Source: Paulinella micropora
Taxonomy: Eukaryota; Cercozoa; Imbricatea; Euglyphida; Paulinellidae
DNA: 55,000 nucleotides
NCBI GenBank assembly: GCA_019918135.1
Contig: WBZZ01003684.1
Span: 95,001-150,000, forward strand
Reading direction: 5' to 3'
Of this stretch, positions 1 to 11,391 are shown piece after piece; positions within the stretch are counted from its first letter, which is position 1; the number at the start of each line of letters is the position of its first letter. The notes beneath the pieces are model-generated. The model ran no database searches. It had not been told where the DNA came from and saw only the letters and a program-made list of their open reading frames with translations. The translations under genes and the position numbers were made by a program.

Positions 1-62
1 CACTTATTACCGTCCTTACTTTTATCTCACCGGAAAATAAAATTAATAAAGCAGGGTCAGTT

Positions 63-317
63 TTAATTTAAATCCTATGTTCACTAGTTGAACATTCCTG
101 ACTTTTTGTGGCTTATTTTTTGTGTGTATAAAAATATAAAGTCAGACATTTTTTGAAGCATGAAACTCGAGAAGGCAGTGACCTTGTGTGCATTTCAGGA
201 GGTCTGTGCACATGTTCTGAGGCTTGGAATAGCATCAGTAAACAAAAACATCATTTTCAACAATAAAATTGAAAGGAGCGATGCGCTCGCATCGAATTTC
301 AAAGTGATGTTTTGGTC
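63..317. repeat. Host tandem repeat, unit 1
   Basis: This is the first of two similar direct repeats. Both run from a shared block around CTATGTTGAACATTCCTG through GAAACTCGAGAAGGCAGTG to AAAGTGATGTTTTGGTC. Unit 2 occupies 391-519 and continues at 5309-5426, where it is interrupted by the retrotransposon. Unit 1 has no insertion at the equivalent point (around 200), so it serves as a paralogous empty site. No gene is seen in it. Confidence 0.75.
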
Positions 318-390
318 GTAATGAATCAAAGCAAAAATTAAAAAATCATCATAGGAGTTGTATTTTTCATTAAATGTTGCTGGAAAGTAG

Positions 391-519
391 TTAATTTAAC
401 TCCTATGTTGAACATTCCTGACTTTTTGTGGCTTATTTTTTTGTGTGTCTAAAAATATAAAGTCAGACATTTTCTGAAGCATGAAACTCGAGAAGGCAGT
501 GATATTGTGTGCATTGCAG
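391..519. repeat. Host tandem repeat, unit 2, left part
   Basis: This is the left half of the second tandem unit. It ends in TGCAG (515-519), the target-site duplication of the retrotransposon that starts at 520. The unit resumes after the second TGCAG at 5304-5308. Confidence 0.75.
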
Positions 520-828
520 CGTTGTAATGTACTATTAATATCCGTTACCGTGTCCACCTAGTCAATTTGCCGGTAATTTGGATAGTCTTAGTCATAGGCA
601 GGTTCATAGGCCGGACAGTTATTAATACCTTTATTACTGACAAGGACATTTTCTAGAGTATTCGCGAATCATAGTCTGGAATGCCTAGAATCAAATGAGT
701 ATTACCATTCTGTTAAGGTCATCACATTTTGTGTGACCCAAAGTTATTAAAAGTCTTTTCTTCTGTTATTCTTTACCCTTAGCGGGGTAGCTTCCCTAAA
801 CTCTGCGTTTGAGAGATAGATTCCGTTG
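520..828 (+). repeat. 5' LTR of copy A1
   Basis: This is a direct repeat of 4999-5303, with a 4-bp indel near position 549 and a few substitutions. The matching boundaries are confirmed by the TGCAG duplication. The LTR does not have the usual TG...CA termini; the family starts CGTTGTAATG in all four LTRs in the window. Confidence 0.92.
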
Positions 829-845
829 GTTATGAGCCTTGTCAA
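829..845 (+). promoter_or_regulatory. Primer-binding site of A1, initiator tRNA-Met anticodon-arm type
   Basis: GTTATGAGCCTTG directly abuts the LTR end. Its complement, CAAGGCTCATAAC, reads as a tRNA anticodon stem CAAGG, a loop CTCATAA with the CAT anticodon, and the start of the closing strand. Drosophila copia is known to prime from a cleaved initiator tRNA-Met at this internal region. The gag start codon (832-834) lies inside the site, so the tRNA-binding sequence also encodes the first Gag residues. Confidence 0.6.
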
Positions 846-2789
846 GGAGGCAAGCGTGCCAAAGCACGTATTGAGTCAAGTGCCCATATTTGAGGGCGAT
901 GACCAAAGCTTTTGGCTGCCTTGGTCAAGCAAGTTTTAGGAGCACATGCAAGGGGTATCTGTCCACGTGGCAGAGATGGTATCTGTGGCGTTTGGCTGAC
1001 CCAGCTAAAGCCAAAAAGGATTTTCCTTACGATGAAGCAAGTGCTAAGGCAGCAGAAGATTTAGAAGAGCCCGACTCGCCCATAAGTTATAGTGAGGAAG
1101 ATGAAGAGTCAGACACTGTGACCTGTCTGAGAGGAAGACTGAGACCCCAGACAAAGAAAGAAGATCACACACAACCAGAAGATTGGGATAAAATGACAGC
1201 AGAACAAAAGAGAGTGGAAAGAGAAAGAAGCAAGGAAGAGGAAAAGACTGAGTAGAAAACAATATACAAGAAGAAAGACAGCTGTCCACAAAGAGAAGAA
1301 ATATTATGAAAGGAAGAAATATTATGAAATGATGAAAACTTTGCAGTTATGTCTGCCTGTGGCCTTTTCCAAAGACAATGTATCTAACTTCCTGCGAACA
1401 CAGAAGACGAAAGAACCCATTGAAGAGTTGATAGCAGTAAGAGATCAGTGGGGATGCATTTCCGGAGCGGGTAGGTACATGTTAGAGGAAGAGTTTGAGA
1501 GAACGAGGCCAAGGGCAGGTGACAGGTATGTAGACTGGCTAAATGAATTTCTCGCAAAGAAAATTCAGCTTGAAAGTTTACGTGGGACGCCATTTTCCGA
1601 TGAGGAAGCAAAGAAAAAGCTATTTAAGGAATTGCGCTACCATCCAGCTTTCGGGGATAAATTTCAGGTGGACCACTATGATCTCCCGGCCAGACTAAGA
1701 CCAAATTTCTCGGAATTATGTGAAGCATCTAAGGAAAGATCAAATTTCTCGGAATTATGTGAAGCATCTAAGGAAAGATGGAAAATGTGGGAAGAAAAAG
1801 AAAGACGTAACAGATTCCGTGAAAGAAAAGCTCAAATACGCAAACATAACAACAAGAAATCTCGGGATGGCAAGCAGCAGCAAGAGACCAATCTCCTAAT
1901 GGATAACAAAGGGAAAAGGGGAGACAATAAACCGGGACCAAAAACAGCTCCAAACTGGACACTCAAAGTCACGTGTTTCGGATGTGATGCCAAAGGCCAT
2001 ACCATGAGATATTGCCCGGTGATTTCGGAAAAGTTCCGCAAAGAAGGAAAAATGAAGCGGAATCAAACAGAAGACAAGACCACAGAACAAGAAAAGAACG
2101 AACAAAAGAACAATTACAAAAACAAAAAGAAACCCTTTTATAAGAAAAAGAAAGCACTCACTTTGATAACAACCGACAACGACAAAAACGAAGACGAACA
2201 AAGTGACTCTGATACAAACGTTGCTTTAATCCATATGGGGAACACTTATGATAAGAGCGATGATGATGAGGAAGAAAGAGAAAAAGAGGATGAGCAACCA
2301 AGCTCACCTCCCCACGAACCTACAAGTCCCCAAGCCCTTTTGAACGATACAAAGACCACACCTAGGGTAGGGAATAGACGTAGTGAGAGTGGAGAAGGAC
2401 GGGAAGTGCGGTTAGTATCGGCCACCCTACGAGGTCCCTCCTCATTACGGGGAGAAGGCAAGAAAGTGCGATTAGTATCCGCCACCTCACGAAGTTCCCC
2501 AGTCATCCCTAACCCTAACGAAACTCCTTTGAGGCTTGAGAGTTCTTACGGAGTCACGCCTGACACAAAATGTGCAGGAATAAACAGACGCAAAAAACCG
2601 TGTAATGTTTCCGTTGAAAAATCAAAAGGAAAGGGAGTATACGCAAATCACGCGAAACGATTATCTTATGCCAGGTACTGCGGATATCACGCCACACAAG
2701 ACCCAGATTACCCGGAGTTGGATTTGTCGGTAAGTCCCGTGTTGCGTCCCCCCAAATCTCCTTACTACCCAGACGAACGACGGTCTTAA
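832..2789 (+). pseudogene. Gag of copy A1 (degenerate)
   Basis: This is the nucleocapsid precursor of the copia element. The ATG at 832 begins the same N-terminus (MSLVKEASVPKHVLSQ) as the intact copy A2. The frame is broken by TAG at 937-939, where A2 has a glutamine codon, and then by frameshifts; open stretches resume at 890-1255 and 1329-2789. The last stretch keeps the CCHC knuckle (CFGCDAKGHTMRYC, about 1976-2017) followed by a Lys-rich then acidic tail. A 39-bp tandem duplication (1702-1740 and 1741-1779) repeats 13 residues that occur once in A2. The reading stops at 2787-2789, just before the region where the deletion joins gag to pol. Confidence 0.85.
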
Positions 2790-2799
2790 AGCTCCGGCA

Positions 2800-4575
2800 T
2801 TGGAAAAGTCTGATAAAATTCGCAAAGACTCGTTTTCGGGGAATTTGAAACTTTACGTGACTCCAAAATTTCTACAAGTCCACAAGTTTCGCAAAATATT
2901 CCGAAACCACCAGAATACCCGTTGCAAAGTCCCGCTAATATGTTTTTATGCGATGACCGTATGGTGGCAGATGAGATTCATGATTTTTATTTGTATGTAA
3001 ACGTCAGAGTACCCAAAGATGTCATAGAGACAGGTTTGACAGCTAAAGATGTTTTAGAGGGTATGAAAGCAGAGCTAAAAGCTCTTCAATCCTTTAACAC
3101 ATACACATGGGTACCCCATAAGGAGGCAAGCAAGGCAGGAGTTAGTAAGATAGTTAGATTGACATGGGTTCACAAAGTAAAGTTAGATTCATTGAGAACG
3201 GGAAAAAGTTCATAAAGTCTCGTTTAGCTTTACGGGGAGATATGTTAGAACCCGGTGTTAGCTATAACCCAGATCAGCTCTTTGTTCCTTGCACCGCGCA
3301 CCATTCACTTCTATTTCTCGCCAAACTATCTGCCTGGCACAAACACAAACTATACGGCATAGATTTTAAAAATTCATACCTGAATGCTCGTATGAATGAC
3401 CCTGTTTATGCATATGCGCCAGAGAGTGTAGACAGAGAAGGGCATGAGGGGATGATATGGCGTATAGATGGTGCCTTATATGGCGCACCTCAGGCAGGAA
3501 GAAGATGGTATGAGATATTAGCACCCAAGTTAGAGGAGCTAGGTTTTAGACTGCTAGATTCAGATTTATGTATGTTTGTAGAAATGATAAAGTTTTAAGA
3601 GAAGCGATAGTAGGAATATTTCATGTAGATGACTTGTTGCTCACAGCACCAAACAAACAAGCATATGAGCGTTTTGCGTCCGCATTAGAAAAACATTTCC
3701 CGCTCAAAAGACTCGGTATTGCCCGTGAATTCAAAGGAATAGAGATAGAGCAATCGAACGGGAAAATAATTTTGCATCAGCGAAAATATCAACAGCAGAT
3801 ACTAAAAAAAGTATGTTACGATTCTGCTAAAGCCGTCAGTACTCCAGCGCAAGAACATTTCACGGAACTGTCGGAATCAGCCAGCTTGCAAAAATTTTCA
3901 ATTCCTAGTTTAGTTGGTCGTTTGCTATTTCTCGCGAAGATGACAAGACCCGATATAGAACAAGCACTAAATTCGGCAAGTGTCATGCAAACTATCGATA
4001 AGGGAATAACTTGTGCGATGTTAGGCAGAATCTTTCGTTATTTAGTTAACTCTTATCGAGGTTTAGCTTACCATGAGCCTAAGTCAAAGCAAGAAGGGCA
4101 AACCTATCCAAAACTTTCCATGTGGCCCGACGCGGCTCACAAAGTTGGTAAGAAAACAGGGAAGTCCCGCACTGGATTCGTGATCCTATGGGGCAGCGAT
4201 CCAGTTGCATGGTTATCAAAGCGACAGAGTCGCATCGCCCTGAGTTCCAATGATGCTGAAATATTTGCAGCAACTGAGTGCATTAGAGAGGGACTTGCAC
4301 TGAAACACATCACACAAGAACTAAACATAGCCCAAAAGAGCCCGATAGAATTATTTGAGGATAACTCTCAAACAATTTTAGCGGCAGAGAGGGGTATGTC
4401 AGGTAATGGAACTAAACACTTACCTTTAGAATTACACTTTATGCACCAGAGAGACGGTGAGATTAAGTTTGTAAAAGTAGGTACGAAGAAGCAGATAGGT
4501 GATGTAATGACAAAATATTTACAGAAAGAACAATTCGAGTATCTACTTAACAAATTTACGGTCAAGATTGAGTAA
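2800..4575 (+). pseudogene. Reverse transcriptase-RNase H of copy A1 (broken)
   Basis: This is the C-terminal Pol of a copia element in three overlapping frames. 2922-3215 is the RT N-terminus. 3164-3598 carries the palm motif IDFKNSYLNARM. 3568-4575 carries the catalytic FHVDDLL and the Ty1/copia RNase H (LSSNDAEIFAATE and LFEDNSQTILAAERG). The frame change at 3568-3598 is identical in copy A2. A second break at about 3187-3200 is private to A1 (short insertion before ENGK). The sequence upstream of about 2920 joins a remnant of the gag tail directly to the region that in A2 follows integrase. Confidence 0.88.
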
Positions 4576-4998
4576 TTTCGGGATTTGCGTGTCCACTCAT
4601 TTATGTTTGCTTTGAGTGTTTTATGCAGTTTGTTGCTTGTTGCAGCAGCTTTGTTTTGCACAGGGGTCCAGAGCCGTCGAGTCGAGATTGGATCGCCGAC
4701 TGCCGCGCGAGGCCGGCGGCGAGGATATCCCCAATTTAAATTCTTTCTTTCCTTCCTAGAATAGGAAAACTTAGAAACTTTTCGATTTTGCCACCTTCTA
4801 CGGGAAGCGCTTGGAAATTTTTGAACACATACATACTTCATACATGTTACTGCATGACTACATATATACATGCATAGAGGATGTGATGAAATTGGGAGTT
4901 GATGGACCTTCGGGTTACCCATAACTGATCCTCACCACTTTTTTTTTATAGTACACACTGGCCACTAATATAGCCTATGACTTGCGACTAAGGGGGAG
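4576..4998 (+). other. 3' untranslated region of A1
   Basis: No supported gene lies between the Pol stop and the 3' LTR. The region contains a GC-rich patch (about 4670-4730), the sequence ACGGGAAGCGCTTG (about 4800) that is also found in the 3' regions of A2 and element D, and the polypurine tract just before 4999. Long open frames on the minus strand here are shadows. Confidence 0.6.
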
Positions 4999-5303
4999 CG
5001 TTGTAATGTACTATTAATAACCGTTACTCCACCTAGTCAATTTGCCGGTAATTTGGATAGTCTTAGTCATAGGCAGGTTCATAGGCCGGACAGTTATTAA
5101 TACCTTTATTACTGACAAGGACATTTTCTAGAGTATTCGCGAATCATAGTCTGGAATGCCTAGAATCAAATGAGTATTACCATTCTGTTAAGGTCATCAC
5201 ATTTTGTGTGACCCAAAGTCATTAAAAGTCTTTTCTTCGGTTATTCTTTACACTTAGCGGGGTAGCTTCCCTAAACTCTGCGTTTGAGAGATAGATTCCG
5301 TTG
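4999..5303 (+). repeat. 3' LTR of copy A1
   Basis: Second copy of the 520-828 LTR, preceded by the polypurine tract AAGGGGGAG and followed by the target duplication TGCAG. Confidence 0.92.
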
Positions 5304-5308
5304 TGCAG

Positions 5309-5426
5309 GTCTGTGCACATGTTCCGAGGCTTGGAATAGCATCACAATAAACAAAAACATCATTTTCAACAATAAAATTGAAAGGAGCGATGCGCTCTCA
5401 TCGATTTTCAAAGTGATGTTTTGGTC
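5309..5426. repeat. Host tandem repeat, unit 2, right part
   Basis: Continuation of the repeat interrupted at 519. It matches 203-317 of unit 1, including GGAGCGATGCGCTC. The sequence from 5427 to 5697 is AT-rich with no recognisable gene. Confidence 0.72.
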
Positions 5427-5702
5427 AGACATACCATCAAAAAATCGCTGTGTGAAATCTCATTGTGTATTCAAATTACCAAGGACTCAGACAGGCTTTG
5501 TGAATTTACGTGTATTAAGTATACAAACAGATTTAGACATTCTATAAATATAATCCTATACAAACTGATTTCTAATCACAAAACATAACTTTCCATTTTT
5601 TCATTGCAAAAAATATGCAGGCCCACCCGGTATATAATGGCATTACTTTACCTGTGGTGAAGGTTTTTAGGATGTAAATTACACAAAGCTGTAGCATCCA
5701 TA

Positions 5703-5905
5703 TGTTTGACCAGTATAACTTAATATAATGATCCGGAACTCACAACTCACCGCGTCTGCAGTAACAAAGCTTTAATAACGCGCCAAACCAACAGAAGGCT
5801 CGCAGATCGACATGACTGGCCGGATATAAGTAATTGCTCTACCGACACCGTTACTCTTATACGGCCGGCCCTTGTAACTATTAATATTGATTATTAGTTC
5901 TAACA
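5703..5905 (-). repeat. 3' LTR of element D
   Basis: Copy of 14519-14710 with a short internal indel (about 5858-5870). It is bounded by CCATA on its outer side and by the polypurine tract on its inner side. Confidence 0.92.
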
Positions 5906-7042
5906 CTCCCCCTGGAGCAAAGTAAATTAGTAAAAGTTACTGCAGGTCCTAACCTCTATTAAAATTTTGTGAAACTTAGAAAACTCAAACTCAAAACATA
6001 CTATGAACACTTACCCTCACTCTCTCCGAGAAGTATTGTCGGATGTGGCTACCCCTCTACCCGTGGCAAGCATATATCAAGTAGATTATACGCAGGGCAG
6101 CGAACCCATGGTATAGAGAGGCCTCTCCGACGAGAAGAAGATTATTATCCTATCTCCAACTATCCTCTCAAATAATAAACATCAAGTAAGGTAGTATGTA
6201 ATAATGACACATGTTATATGAATATGATATGAAGTTATTGATATACCACAAGTAGATACATAAATAAATTCATATAATAGAGATATAAGCATTTGTCTAT
6301 TTACTATATGATCACCTATATATGAGCATGGTTACATATGAAAAATGAAATTTGCAAGCGCTTCCCGTAAGGGGTGTCAAAAGAGACAAATTATCGACCG
6401 GTCTGGTGCAGCACAGGGGGTGGATTCCAAGCCTGTCAACCTTCGAGAGGTGATGAATCGCCCATCACACCAACCACCCTGGCCTCCAACTTGGTCTCTT
6501 ATAATATATTATACGTAATATAATAATAATAGTACTGGACCAATTATGTTCATAAGTGTAACTTATATATATATATATAAACACGTAAAGAGATTGTGGG
6601 CACGCGGTCCCAAGCAATTGCACGATCACGCACTGGAATCCGCGCAAGAGTCCGAGCGCGATCAACCTCACGGGCCCGAGCAAGAGCGCGATCACACTCT
6701 GGGATCCGCACAAGAGTCCGAGCGCGATCAACCTCCGGATCCGTACAATTAGCCGCGTTCATGGCGGAGGCTTGAGCGGTCAGCCCCTCTAGCGTGTACC
6801 TATAACATCTGTCTCTGTAATTAATATATGCGAAAAATTACATCTATACGGATATACGATTAATATTGCCCATAAAATACGAATATATAAGTAAATTCCC
6901 TGATCATTTCACAAGTTGCGAGAAATCAAAACCCAACCGTTTTAAACTGAGTTCGTCCAGCTTTACCGAGACTTTATCTGCTAAATGATTAAACTTATCA
7001 TGCGTGAAATTAATTTTGGTGAAAATGTCCGCGACCTTATCC
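5906..7042 (-). other. 3' noncoding region of element D
   Basis: No supported coding sequence. The region contains a (TA)n tract at about 6563-6582 and two ~65-bp tandem units at about 6620-6750, each built around CAAGAGTCCGAGCGCGATCA. It also contains the motif ACGGGAAGCGCTTG (minus sense, about 6356-6369) that is shared with the 3' regions of the A copies. Short open frames here are repeat-derived. Confidence 0.55.
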
Positions 7043-7930
7043 TCAGACGATACGCGAACTAAAATGACTACCCGGTCTTTTACGAGTTTCGCAAGGAAAT
7101 AATACGTACGTCGATGTGCTTAGTCGTGATTCCCCGAGCCCCCGTTCTGCCAACAACATAGCTCCTTCGTTGTCCTCGTATAGGGTGGTAGGCTCATTGA
7201 GGGCAATACCCATATCCCTCAAAGTCTGCCTGATGGCTAAAAGCTCCCTCACCGCTTCATTACCTAAAACGGTCTCTGCTTCAAGAGTAGACTGAGCTAT
7301 CACCGGCTGTAACTTGGAGAACCAAGCTACGGGGACCATTGAAGAAAAAGATAAACCCTGACACTTACGGGATAGTCTATCCCCCGCAAAGTCCGAGTCA
7401 GCAAACCCGATCAAAGGTTTTCCTGTTATCATCTTTTCGATGTTGGTGATCACGGGCACACTAAACTCATCAAACGCTACCGAACTGAGCGAGAGGTGTT
7501 CCTCCCCCTGGGGTACCTTATCGGACTGAATGAGATTCACATTTAAGGCGCTAGCGGCTGCTGATGGCTTCCTAGTGGCCTTCCACGACTTCGGCACCTT
7601 AGGTACCTCAAGTAACCCAGAGATCAACTCCAAAAGCTTCTTGTCCCATCTACGAAAGAACAAAGCCCGTGGAGTTATTATCCATTGAAACATGCGATGC
7701 AACATGGCATAGGATATCTGAGGGTTAGGAATCTGGTGCTTGGCTGCTATGCTCAAAGTACATATCAACAAGGGGCGTGTGTGCACGGCTAAGAAGATAA
7801 GCATCCCAACTAGACACCTGATATCGTAATTCAACAACCTATGCCCCTTCTTGAGGGGTGCTGGCGATTCCGAAGTGAAGGGGGTCTTAGCCGGGGTCTC
7901 CTCCAAATAACCCAGTTCGTTTAGGATCAA
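7043..7930 (-). pseudogene. RT C-terminus and RNase H of element D
   Basis: This is a 295-codon open stretch with the copia RT thumb region followed by RNase H. The RNase H motifs are IGFADSDFAG (first catalytic Asp), AQSTLEAETV (catalytic Glu) and LYEDNEGAMLLAERG (third acidic). The frame breaks near the end, so the final residues after the DN motif are off-frame compared with family A. It continues, through a frame change at about 7940, the RT palm encoded at 7946-8269. Confidence 0.85.
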
Positions 7931-7945
7931 GAGCTCATATTTCCT

Positions 7946-9063
7946 CTAATGGAGCAAAATCCCTCTATCGTCCTGTACTATTTGGATGTTCTTGAATTCT
8001 GTAGCCTTTCCCAAGTTCTTACAACGGAACCCGTGCTTGCTGAAACGGGCTACGAGGGCTTCATGTGCGGCCTCGTCCGCCGCATGAATCCCATCGTCGA
8101 CATGAAATGATAGCAATTGGGTGTCTTTAGGTTGATCCCCGAGCTTCACAAAGGAAGCTTTGTCCAGAGTAAGGGGGGTGAATTTCTGACCCACAACTAA
8201 CTCGTGCGACATCACGTCGTACCAAAGTCTGCCCGATTCCGGATGCCCATAAAGCGCCTTCTTGAGCAACCAGACGAAACCAGGTTTCTCAAACCCAGGG
8301 GGGGCTTAACATAGATGTCATAAGGCCGGTGAGCATGGAGGTAGGCAGTGGTGAAATCAACAAGCCACAGATCAATCCCAAAACAAGCAGCATACGCAAT
8401 AATAAGCAAAATAGTGCGGTGATGTGCGGTCGGTGAGTATGTCTTTTTAGGATCAAACTGTAAACCCGCCCTAAGTAGGTCGCCCCGTAGGGTAACCCTT
8501 ACTTTATGGAACTCTTCACGGGTTCCCTGCGTGATTGAATCTATCCACTTCAGGGGAATAATGGGGAACCCAGATCTTTTCGCCTCACTTTCTTCTCTCC
8601 ATTCGAAGGCCTTAAGCTCTTCTTGCTGACGTACCTCAGTTTCCCGTGCCTGTCTTCGATTTTTAGGCTTCTGAATAACGGGAAACTGAGGTACCTGTTC
8701 GCTGACTAAGCAATAGTCTATCCTATCCTCGCGCGCACAAATAGATATGTACCCTCTCCTCGTCTTACCTCGCCCTGGAATTATATTCTCAAGGGAGATG
8801 GACGCTTGCTCATGAGAGCGCCGGTTTGTACCGTGTTTGCTCTTTTCGGACTCTATTCTATCCCTCTCCCCCCCCGGCGAACTCGAATTCAGAGGTGATA
8901 TTCGAGTCAATCGCCGGTGCAGATATGATTGAGGTAGGTGAAGCAGCAGATGTGGGGAATGCATGTGGAACAGCGGCAGGTGAAGCACCGATGTGGGCAA
9001 TGCATGTGGAACAGCAGCCATGTGTTCGGCATAGGCATATTTGATGATCTCCTTGTCCCACAT
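7946..9063 (-). pseudogene. Reverse transcriptase palm of element D (two frames)
   Basis: 8212-9063 and 7946-8269 overlap in different frames and together cover the RT fingers and palm. The first carries WIDSITQGTREEFHKVRVTL and VDFTTAYLHAHRPYD (motif A). The second carries LYGHPESGRLWYD and the catalytic FHVDDG. A frame change between 8212 and 8269 splits the enzyme. Its neighbours, integrase upstream and RNase H downstream in element sense, confirm the identity. Confidence 0.85.
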
Positions 9064-9173
9064 CTTATCCGTTACGCCATCATCAAAAGTAACATCATGT
9101 GCGGGGAAACGTTTAGATTTCCGTAAGATCGGGGCGGAAGGTGGGAGCGTGACCCTTTACGTTCAGCAGTTTC

Positions 9174-9638
9174 TCACTGATCGCCGTAGGTTTGTTTAGC
9201 CCATTCTTCCCCCCACATCCGTGCCGGAACTCTGATCTGTTTCCCTGCTAATATTACCCTGACTTTGGTCTTCCTCCCCCTCTTACCTATTGCTTTACGC
9301 GTTGACCCCCCCTCATCTTTTCGGCGGTTATTCGGTTCAGAACTAGCCCGAGGCCTAGGGCTCGGGCGTTCTAGGGTTGGTAAATTCTCATAGCCGGGAC
9401 CGAAGTCCTCGCTATCGGAACTACTCGTAACTTTATCTGGAGATTGAGGGGGGACGTTCGTGACATTAGGTATACCAGTAGTGATGATCTCATGAACTAC
9501 TCCCCCTGCAACAAGTTCTGGTGCTGGGGGGTCATCTATGAGATTATTACTCTCTGGAGAGGGGCCCGGCAAGTTCCGTGGTTTCGGTGGATGTATGTGG
9601 GTTGGTGGTTGATTCTGGATTGGGTCTGGGTTCGGCAC
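9174..9638 (-). pseudogene. Pol linker of element D
   Basis: Pro/Ser-rich stretch between integrase and RT. It ends with KQIRVPARMWGEEWAKQTYG, which parallels the integrase-RT linker of family A (KVVRVPARAWGDGWAKKKYG). It therefore belongs to the same Pol polyprotein. The first residues overlap the integrase frame. Confidence 0.7.
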
Positions 9639-10806
9639 TCCAACCTACGGAGAAGAGCCTATCTTTCTCCCCTGGGGTCTCCCCCAATGATTTGGTTGCC
9701 TCTTTCTTTCCCAATCTCCATACGTCAAACACCACATCCCGTACATTACCGTGTATTGTACGATCTACAGGGTCGTAGACCCTATAATACCCGGTATTCC
9801 GTTCATAGCCAAGGAACATCACTTTCCTCCCCCTTTCCCCTTTTCCTCTACGTGCCTTGATCTTCATGACTGCGGCACAACCCACAGGTCGCAAATGATG
9901 GAGATAAGGCTTAGTTTTGTGGATTACCTCATAGGGAGACTTACCTCGGAAGGGTCCTTGGGAAATGGGGAGGAGGTTATTGATGTATGTCGCATTCTTC
10001 TCCATTTCAGTCCAAAAGGTAGGAGGACGCTCGGCATCGCTTAGGAGAGCTCTAGCCGGACCTTCATTGGTCTGGTGCGATCTCTCAACTTTAGCGACCG
10101 CTTGCTTCTCCGCCTTTGGGGCCTCTAGGAGAATAACTTGCGTTTCATCTATCCATTCCTTGAAAACACTGTATAGACCATATTCTTGGTCACAAGTAAC
10201 GCTTTTAACCTTTCTTCCGGTGTGCCTTTCGAAAAAGGCGACAGCCTTAAGGAAGCAAGAGAAAAACTCGTTCTTATGGCGAAGATAATAGTCTATTTCA
10301 AAATTAAAAGCAAGACACTTAACGGTAAACTTATACTTCTTACCGTCCCACGATGTCGTATTCCACCAAGCCTGAGTATCCATTGAGATGTGAATCCCAG
10401 GGTGGCGTTCAACGATATGGTGGTTGCTTCTGAAGTGCGGTGATCGCTTAATTTTATTGCGCAAGCAATACTCACACTTCGTGATACGTTCTCTCCAGCC
10501 TACACCCACTATTTGAACCCTCATATAGTGAGTTCTTTCCATAGCTTTTACACCGCGATGTTTACACATGCGATGAAAAACTACGGCATGAATGCTCTCT
10601 TTATGGTGGGGTCGAACAACGGGGTGGAGGGCTCTCTCCATCCCATATTTGGCATCATGTTCATAATCATGACGAACATCACAACATGCATCATATGCAT
10701 CGATCATAACATTACAACATGACAGCCCCTGTCCCCTATTCTCACCCTTCTCATTTTCTTCGTCACATCTCCAACCACATACACATGGTGACTCGCCACA
10801 ATACAC
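9547..10806 (-). pseudogene. Integrase of element D
   Basis: This is a long open frame with the copia integrase layout. An HHCC zinc site comes first (FHRMCKHRG and KCEYC). The catalytic core has Asp in HISMDTQAWW, Asp in TCDQEYG and Glu in AVAKVERSHQ, followed by the GKSPYEVI and MFLGYERNTGYYRVYDP elements typical of copia Pol. The catalytic triad looks intact. The start shown is arbitrary because the domain is part of a polyprotein. Confidence 0.88.
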
Positions 10807-10857
10807 ATCAGTGTATATAGGTAGGGATGTCTTCTGAGAAGGGAGCGTAGAGGGAAG

Positions 10858-11391
10858 TCAGAATGTGATGGTGGAGGATGATGAGGTATCATCCTCGACC
10901 TTCACCTTCTGCTTTCCCAACGGGACAGGGTCATACCATTCGTTAGGATTGAGCGGGGTCATGCCGGGGGGGTCAAATACAGATAGGTTGTTAGGTAATG
11001 ACCTCCCCCGCACAACGATCTGTTCCTCAACGATAGGGATAGGTTCCCTTAGGACAACAAACTGATTGTTCTGATGCACAACAGCTAGTCCTTTCTTAAC
11101 CCATGCAGAAGTAGCAACCAACCCGTACCTCAGATGTGGGTTGTATGTAGTATGTGAGTCTGACACATAAATCTCTTGCCCATGTGAACCAGACATCCTC
11201 ATCTCTACCTTACCTTTATACTCTGTTCGGATGCTTCCCTTTGCTATCATAAACTTCTGAGGATCCAGCTTCATCCGGACAAAGGATTGTTTATGAGGAG
11301 ATTGTGACTCACTCGCACCACTGTCATCAACCCACACCATATCAGAAGGACTAGTCTCCTCTGACTCCCCCTCTTCACTCTGCATCATCAT
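10858..11391 (-). pseudogene. Retroviral-type aspartic protease of element D
   Basis: The frame contains MVWVDDSGASESQ, the D-S/T-G-A active-site signature of copia proteases, followed about 60 residues later by an HTTYNPHLRYGLVATSAWVKKGLAVVHQ-like segment equivalent to the region after the protease in copy A2. It lies between gag and integrase, as expected for the family. Confidence 0.8.

Larger units (their letters stand above)
520..5303 (+). mobile_element. Ty1/copia LTR retrotransposon, copy A1 (defective)
   Basis: The element has two LTRs (520-828 and 4999-5303) that both start CGTTGTAATG and end CCGTTG, flanked by a perfect 5-bp duplication TGCAG (515-519 and 5304-5308). A primer-binding site directly follows the 5' LTR, and a polypurine tract (AAGGGGGAG, about 4990-4998) directly precedes the 3' LTR. 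Gag, RT and RNase H are recognisable, but protease and integrase are missing compared with the sister copy at 18642-26187. The gag frame has an early TAG (937-939) and further breaks. This is a dead, internally deleted copy that could have been mobilised only in trans. Confidence 0.93.

Noticed and set aside
4368..4922. 184-codon minus-strand frame over the A1 3' end
   Set aside because: Antisense to the RNase H region and the untranslated tail. Its counterpart in A2 (19260-19604) is equally antisense, so it is a shadow of the copia sequence.
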